DNA of 10,247 nt from Lachnoclostridium sp. UBA3775. Lineage in GTDB: Bacteria; Bacillota; Clostridia; Lachnospirales; Lachnospiraceae. Numbering within the stretch: the stretch's first letter is position 1; each line of letters opens with the position of its first letter. The notes beneath the pieces were generated by a model. The model had not been told where the DNA came from and made no database searches. It saw nothing but the letters and a program-made list of their open reading frames with translations. The position numbers and the translations under genes are program-made. Location: positions 1-10,247 of the forward strand of contig DFFN01000178.1 of assembly GCA_002369525.1 (NCBI GenBank), written 5' to 3'. Positions 6,372 to 10,247 of this stretch are shown here, one piece after another.

Positions 6372-7445
6372 TCATTCTTCTCCCATCTTTGCAAGCTTTG
6401 CTGCCTGGTCGGCCGCTATGCACGCATCGATTATTTCCTGAATATCCCCGTTCATTACCTTGTCAAGCTTGTAGAGTGTAAGCCCGATGCGGTGGTCGGT
6501 CACTCTTCCCTGAGGGAAGTTATAGGTTCTTATCTTTTCGGAGCGGTCTCCGGTACCAATCTGGCTTCTTCTTGCATCAGCTTCCGCATCATGAGCCTTC
6601 TGAAGTTCAAGGTCGTATAGCTTTGCGCGGAGCAGGGCAAAAGCCTTGTCGCGGTTCTGAAGCTGTGATTTTTCCGTCTGTGAATATACCACGATCCCCG
6701 TGGGATAATGGGTCAGGCGCACTGCCGAGTCTGTGGTGTTGACGCACTGTCCTCCGTTTCCCGATGCACGCATTACGTCGATTCTTATGTCCTTTTCGTC
6801 GATATGAACATCAACCTCTTCCGCCTCGGGCATTACCGCAACCGATGCTGTCGAGGTATGGATCCTGCCGCCCGACTCGGTTTCGGGAACCCTCTGTACG
6901 CGGTGTACGCCGGATTCATATTTAAGAACGGAATATGCTCCCTGTCCCTTCACCATGAATTCGACTTCCTTCATGCCGCCGATTCCGGTCTCGTCAACAT
7001 TCACGAGCTCAACCTTCCAGTGTTTTGATTCAATATAGTGAACATACATTCTGTAAAGCTCTGCGGCAAAAAGGGCTGCCTCGTCACCGCCGGCACCCGC
7101 ACGGATCTCCACAACGATATCCTTGTCATCGCTCGGGTCCTTCGGAAGAAGGAGTATCTTAAGATCTCTTTCAAGCCTTTCGACATCCGCCTTGCTTGAG
7201 GCAAGCTCTTCCCTTGCAAGCTCCTTCATTTCCTCATCGCTTTCCATGTCGATAAGCTCCAGACTGTCCTCAATATTTTTCTTCGCAGCCTTGTATTCTG
7301 TATATTTTTCAACAATCGGAGCAAGGTCCGACTGTTCCTTCATCAGCTTTCTGAAACGGTTCTGGTCATTCGCCGCCTCGGGTGATGAAAGCTCGGCCTG
7401 CAGCTCCTCATATTTCATCAGCAAATCATCCAATCTGTCAAACAT
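6372..7445 (-). CDS. prfA: Peptide chain release factor 1
   Basis: RF1 recognises UAA and UAG in the ribosomal A site and triggers release of the finished protein. The 357 residues match the usual length of about 360. The codon-recognition loop carries PET (187-189), the P-x-T tripeptide of RF1 rather than the SPF of RF2, within RVQRVPETESGGRIHTSTA. The GGQ peptidyl-hydrolysis motif is at 231-233, followed by CVNTTDSAVRLTHYPTG. The N-terminal coiled region (1-110) is complete. The RBS AGGAG stands about 9 nt before the ATG. prfA starts 19 nt after the stop of prmC, whose product methylates Gln233. Confidence 0.98.
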   Translation of the reverse strand: MFDRLDDLLMKYEELQAELSSPEAANDQNRFRKLMKEQSDLAPIVEKYTEYKAAKKNIEDSLELIDMESDEEMKELAREELASSKADVERLERDLKILLLPKDPSDDKDIVVEIRAGAGGDEAALFAAELYRMYVHYIESKHWKVELVNVDETGIGGMKEVEFMVKGQGAYSVLKYESGVHRVQRVPETESGGRIHTSTASVAVMPEAEEVDVHIDEKDIRIDVMRASGNGGQCVNTTDSAVRLTHYPTGIVVYSQTEKSQLQNRDKAFALLRAKLYDLELQKAHDAEADARRSQIGTGDRSEKIRTYNFPQGRVTDHRIGLTLYKLDKVMNGDIQEIIDACIAADQAAKLAKMGEE

Positions 7446-7464
7446 TTTTTACTCTCCTGTATTC

Positions 7465-8370
7465 TTAGGTACATATGACCATGCGGTCAAGTCCGGCATA
7501 GTCTTTCTTGACCATTATATCTTCATAACCCTCAGCTTTAAGAAGCTTTGGTACGCTTTCGCCCTGATCGTAGCCGATCTCAAGCATCAGCATACCGCCC
7601 GGGTTTAAATATTTCTTTGCATTTTTCGCAATATCCCTGTAGAAATCAAGACCGTCCTTTCCTCCGAACAGTGCGATTTCAGGTTCATGCTCCGCTACCT
7701 TGCGGTCAAGCACGCTTTTTTCGCCTGCCGGGATGTAAGGAGGATTTGATACAATGATATCGAAACGACTGTCCTCATCAAGTGCCCCGAACATATCCCC
7801 CGAAAGAAACTCCACGCTTACATTGTGGCGTTTGGCATTGAGCTTTGCAATCCGAAGCGCCGGTCCGGAAATATCGCTTGCCGTAAACGAAAAGCATTCG
7901 CCTGCGTCAAGTCCCGCTTTTTCACATTTCCCGGAAAGCATGACGGCGGCGCTTATTATGATACAGCCTGAACCTGTGCAAAGATCAAAAATCCTGATTT
8001 TTGTACTTTTTTCCTTTTGCATCGAATCAGCCCGTTTTATCAGCTCCTCGCAGAGCAGTTCGGTATCGTTTCTCGGGACCAGTACTGCGGGGCTTACCTT
8101 AAACTCAAGACCGTAAAACCACTTTTTTCCGATAATGTAATCAACCGGCTCGCCCGACAAAAGCCTTCCAATCGCCGCCTCGATTTTCTCAAGCTGCTCC
8201 CTGCCCTTATCGCTCTCAAAAGCTTCGTCCGAAATCCCCGAAGGATTTTTCACCGGATCGACAGATGTAAACTCCTCGAATATAAGCCTCAGCTCGGCAT
8301 CCGCCTCATATGGATCAAGTCCGTGCACGATCAGTCTTTCCCTGAATTTTCTGTAAATCGAATTTTCCAT
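7465..8370 (-). CDS. prmC: Peptide chain release factor N5-glutamine methyltransferase
   Basis: PrmC (HemK) transfers a methyl group from S-adenosylmethionine to the glutamine of the GGQ motif in RF1 and RF2. The 301-residue protein has the N-terminal helical domain that binds the release factor (about 1-85), the linker VLVPRNDTE (97-105, family form VLIPRPDTE), the SAM-binding loop DLCTGSGC (129-136) and the catalytic NPPY (209-212). An insertion-like stretch around 115-123 and 148-160 makes it slightly longer than the E. coli enzyme (277). It starts 11 nt after the DUF1385 gene stop with only a modest GGATG-type RBS, so coupling is likely. Its target RF1 is encoded immediately downstream. 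Confidence 0.97.
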   Translation of the reverse strand: MENSIYRKFRERLIVHGLDPYEADAELRLIFEEFTSVDPVKNPSGISDEAFESDKGREQLEKIEAAIGRLLSGEPVDYIIGKKWFYGLEFKVSPAVLVPRNDTELLCEELIKRADSMQKEKSTKIRIFDLCTGSGCIIISAAVMLSGKCEKAGLDAGECFSFTASDISGPALRIAKLNAKRHNVSVEFLSGDMFGALDEDSRFDIIVSNPPYIPAGEKSVLDRKVAEHEPEIALFGGKDGLDFYRDIAKNAKKYLNPGGMLMLEIGYDQGESVPKLLKAEGYEDIMVKKDYAGLDRMVICT

Positions 8371-8381
8371 CTCTCATCCGG

Positions 8382-9392
8382 TCATTTTGTCGGACAAAGG
8401 CCGATGCAGCTATCGCCTTCGGGCTCAGGATTTTCCCATCCCTCAGGATACTCAACCTCAACCGAGAAATTCTCTTTTAAAAATTTTCTCCAGTCATAAA
8501 CCTTTTCAACGGAATTTATCGCTACTTCAATCATGTCATCGCTCGGCTCGCGTGTCGTAAGCTTCTGCATCAGAAAGCCGGGTTTTGACAGGAAATTGAT
8601 CACGGCATTGTCATTTCTCCCTGCGATACGCAGGAATTCATAGGATATTCCGGCAATCACGGGAAGCAGAAGTATCCTGATGCCGAAACGCAAAAGGAAA
8701 TTGACAAGCTTTCCGAAACCTGTGATCTTAGGTATGAACATGTGCACGATGATCGCGATCAGAAGCACAAAAATGATGAAGCTGGTGCCGCAGCGTTTAT
8801 GAAAACGGCTGGACTTCCTGACATTTTCGACAGTAAGCGGCATTCCGTGTTCAATGCAGTTGATCGATTTATGCTCCGCTCCGTGATACATGAAGGTTCT
8901 CTTGATATCGTCCATCAGAGTGATCAGAACTATGTACATCACAAAAATAAAAATCTTAAAGAAGCCCTCGATAACAGCTCCTGCCTTGCCTCCGATCGGA
9001 AGGCCGAAGGCCTTGCAGATCAGCTCTGACAGAAACTGGGGCAGGAACATAAAGAGAAACAGAGCAAGCGCAAAGGAAAAGAGCATGGTGACTGCCATTA
9101 CCCAGCCGGACATAAAGCCCTTCTCATCTTCCTTTTTCGGTTCCTCATCTTCAAAGAAATTTGCCGAATAGCTGAGCGTCCTTGTTCCTACGATCATCGA
9201 CTCAACAAGATTCACGCCGCCTCTGATAAAGGGCAGCCCCAGCCATTTATGCTTTTCAATTATGCTGTGATATTCTTTTACTTCACAAACTATCGATTGG
9301 TCAGGTATTCTTACCGACACGGCATATTTTGATTTGTTTTTCATCATTACGCCTTCGATAACGGCCTGACCGCCGATTCCCGAATTTTTCAT
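8382..9392 (-). CDS. DUF1385 family membrane protein (YqhQ-like)
   Basis: A 336-residue polytopic membrane protein of the DUF1385 family, whose B. subtilis member is YqhQ; its biochemical role is unsettled. Visible marks are the N-terminal SGIGGQAVIEGVMM, four hydrophobic segments (about 96-118, 140-160, 204-221, 233-253), the conserved YHGAEHKSI (169-177), RFHKRCGTSF (196-205) and TTREPSDDMIEVA near the C-terminus. The histidines and cysteine around the central segments could bind a metal, which is inference. I chose the ATG at 9392 since AGGA lies about 8 nt upstream and the protein then starts MKNSGIGGQ as its relatives do; the ATG at 9398 is only 3-4 nt from the RBS. It is the first gene after a terminator and heads the prmC-prfA run, an order common in Clostridia. 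Confidence 0.93.
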   Translation of the reverse strand: MKNSGIGGQAVIEGVMMKNKSKYAVSVRIPDQSIVCEVKEYHSIIEKHKWLGLPFIRGGVNLVESMIVGTRTLSYSANFFEDEEPKKEDEKGFMSGWVMAVTMLFSFALALFLFMFLPQFLSELICKAFGLPIGGKAGAVIEGFFKIFIFVMYIVLITLMDDIKRTFMYHGAEHKSINCIEHGMPLTVENVRKSSRFHKRCGTSFIIFVLLIAIIVHMFIPKITGFGKLVNFLLRFGIRILLLPVIAGISYEFLRIAGRNDNAVINFLSKPGFLMQKLTTREPSDDMIEVAINSVEKVYDWRKFLKENFSVEVEYPEGWENPEPEGDSCIGLCPTK

Positions 9393-9409
9393 TATCATTT
9401 TCCTTTTCT

Positions 9410-9454
9410 GACAAAAAAGAAAGGATCGGACCGGGCTTTCCCGATCTGATCCTT
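9410..9454 (-). terminator. Intrinsic terminator between rpmE and the DUF1385 operon
   Basis: Arms 9421-9435 and 9440-9454 form a 15-bp stem (AAGGATC outer, CCGGG/CCCG inner) with one mismatch and one G-U pair and a 4-nt loop. On the minus strand it is followed by TTCTTTTTTG. It ends transcripts from rpmE, and the DUF1385 RBS follows within about 15 nt. The lack of a clear promoter between it and DUF1385 suggests partial read-through or an unrecognised start. Confidence 0.85.
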
Positions 9455-9471
9455 ATTAATCAAGTGTTCAG

Positions 9472-9512
9472 TATGTTCGGATTTTCCCACTCAAACCGCG
9501 GATCCGGACATA
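9472..9512. repeat. Inverted repeat (stem-loop) in the rpmE-DUF1385 spacer
   Basis: TATGTTCGGAT (9472-9482) is mirrored by ATCCGGACATA (9502-9512), giving 11-bp arms with a single non-Watson-Crick position and a 19-nt loop. It lies between the rpmE stop and the terminator. In minus-strand RNA the odd pair is C-A; in plus-strand RNA it would be G-U. The role is unknown: an RNA stability element, a leader structure of the downstream operon, or a DNA-binding site. The rest of 9399-9552 holds no gene or convincing promoter. Confidence 0.5.
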
Positions 9513-9552
9513 ACCAAAACCCGCTCCGTATATTTTCTGAGCAGGTATTTTC

Positions 9553-9750
9553 CTACAAACCGTATTTCTTGTTGAATTTCTCGATAGCACCACGTGCTGA
9601 AGCAGCCTTTGACTGGCCTGTGTAGAAGGGATGGCACTTTGAGCAGATTTCTACGTGGATCTCTTCTTTGGTTGAGCCTGTTACAAAAGTATTACCACAG
9701 TTACATGTTACCTTTGCCTGATAATATTTGGGCTGTATAGCTTCCTGCAT
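9553..9750 (-). CDS. rpmE: 50S ribosomal protein L31, zinc-binding type
   Basis: A 65-residue L31 with all four zinc-ligand cysteines: CNC (16 and 18) and CSKC (36 and 39), followed by the typical HPFYTG. It sits at the bridge between the two ribosomal subunits; the zinc form is used when zinc is plentiful, and many bacteria keep a cysteine-less paralogue elsewhere. I chose the ATG at 9750 because GAGAGG lies 8 nt upstream and relatives begin MxxxIxPxYY; a GTG three codons earlier overlaps the RBS. It has its own promoter and a structured leader, and lies just after rho, a common Clostridia arrangement. Confidence 0.97.
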   Translation of the reverse strand: MQEAIQPKYYQAKVTCNCGNTFVTGSTKEEIHVEICSKCHPFYTGQSKAASARGAIEKFNKKYGL

Positions 9751-9778
9751 TTCATTCACCTCTCATATATTGGAATAC

Positions 9779-9817
9779 CCGCGCTCTCTCTTTTAACGAC
9801 CTTACACGCCGGCGCGG
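9779..9817 (-). promoter_or_regulatory. GC-rich stem in the rpmE leader, candidate L31 autoregulatory leader
   Basis: On the minus strand CCGCGC (9817-9812) pairs with GCGCGG (9784-9779) around a 27-nt interior within an otherwise AU-rich leader of about 90 nt. Ribosomal protein leaders upstream of rpmE, including one described for Firmicutes, are known RNA classes that bind L31 to repress its own synthesis. The position fits; I cannot confirm the consensus by eye. Confidence 0.45.
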
Positions 9818-9844
9818 CCTGCACTTTTTTTGCATAGCTTTTGT

Positions 9845-9873
9845 ATTATATCATAAGCCAAAAAACTTTGCAA
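9845..9873 (-). promoter_or_regulatory. Predicted promoter of rpmE
   Basis: Minus-strand -35 TTGCAA (9873-9868), a 17-nt spacer and a perfect -10 TATAAT (9850-9845) with extended TGA upstream. Predicted start near 9838. The -35 begins 14 nt beyond the rho stop and no terminator is visible between, so rho transcripts may also run into rpmE. Confidence 0.8.
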
Positions 9874-9887
9874 GATATTTTTTAGTA

Positions 9888-10247
9888 TTATTGAACTGTC
9901 TTGTTAAAAATTCCGTGTTTAAGTATATATCCTATCATTTCCTGATTGGATTTTGTGGATTTCAGCATGTTAAGTATAATTTCGATGGCTTCCTCGGACT
10001 TTGCTCCGTTTAACGCTGTTCTCATCAGGAAGGCTGCTCTCAGTTCTTCATCTTCAAGCAGGAGATCTTCCCTTCTGGTACCCGACTTCGGCAGATCGAT
10101 GGCCGGGAATATCCTTCTTTCCGAAAGCGAACGGTCGAGAACGAGTTCCATGTTGCCGGTTCCCTTAAATTCCTCGAATACGACATCATCCATGCGGCTG
10201 CCGGTATCCACAAGCGCCGTTGCAAGTATCGTAAGGCTTCCGCCCTC
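9888..10247 (-). CDS. rho: Transcription termination factor Rho, C-terminal 119 residues (5' end beyond window)
   Basis: Rho is a hexameric RNA-dependent ATPase helicase that ends transcription on untranslated RNA. The frame is open at the window edge and reads EGGSLTILATALVDTGSR, then MDDVVFEEFKGTGNMEL and LSERRIFPAIDLPKSGTRRE. These are conserved parts of the C-terminal ATPase/RNA-translocating domain, including the GTGN segment and the SGTRRE loop. The tail ends KHGIFNKTVQ before TAA at 9890-9888. About 300 or more residues, including the RNA-binding domain and Walker motifs, lie outside the window. It is the gene upstream of rpmE. Confidence 0.97.
   Translation of the reverse strand, partial: EGGSLTILATALVDTGSRMDDVVFEEFKGTGNMELVLDRSLSERRIFPAIDLPKSGTRREDLLLEDEELRAAFLMRTALNGAKSEEAIEIILNMLKSTKSNQEMIGYILKHGIFNKTVQ

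Noticed and set aside
6350..6394. Longer start for the TrmH-family protein at 6394
   Set aside because: It would overlap the prfA end and adds 15 residues unlike the family; the ATG at 6349 has a well-placed GAGGG.
6735..6765. RF1 has SGNGGQCVN where many RF1 proteins have SGAGGQHVN
   Set aside because: The GGQ itself is intact and I recall this variant as usual among Lachnospiraceae-type RF1, so it is not treated as a defect.
7123..7608. Plus-strand open frame of 161 codons rich in Ser/Leu
   Set aside because: It is the mirror of the Glu/Lys-rich coiled region of prfA; Ser/Leu repetition is the expected antisense artefact.

Overview
The window reads like a chromosomal segment of a Clostridia-type Firmicute, most likely a Lachnospiraceae relative; this is an inference. 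The grounds are the order rho - rpmE - DUF1385 (YqhQ-like) - prmC - prfA, the zinc-type L31, the style of release factor 1, and good Shine-Dalgarno sites with extended -10 promoters. All credible genes lie on the minus strand, so transcription runs from high to low coordinates. I see no tRNA, rRNA, CRISPR array, transposase or prophage gene.

Right-hand part (about 10247 down to 4936): housekeeping genes for transcription and translation. The 3' end of rho is followed by rpmE, which has its own strong promoter and a structured leader. A stem-loop and an intrinsic terminator come next. Then there is a tightly packed run of DUF1385 membrane protein, prmC, prfA, a TrmH/SpoU rRNA methyltransferase, a Dabb-domain protein and a small two-helix membrane protein. 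PrmC methylates the GGQ glutamine of the release factor made by the next gene, so those two act as an enzyme and substrate pair.

Middle part (4935 down to about 1440): a clearly AT-richer block with its own extended -10 promoter and a near-palindromic leader site. It encodes a large acidic-linker lipoprotein and two ABC-2-like six-helix membrane proteins in one operon. No ATPase is present. The operon ends at a very strong intrinsic terminator. A second promoter between the last permease gene and that terminator could make a transcript of about 115 nt.

Left part (1440 down to 1): a small, charged, helical gene broken by a single-base frameshift, then pgi (glucose-6-phosphate isomerase), which runs off the window. 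pgi has a recognisable promoter and a striking long hairpin beginning almost exactly at the predicted transcription start.

The most interesting items are the frameshifted orphan gene sitting just behind a terminator, the short promoter-terminator unit, the structured pgi leader, and the lipoprotein/ABC-2 operon without an ATPase. None can be called a new defence or mobile system from sequence alone.
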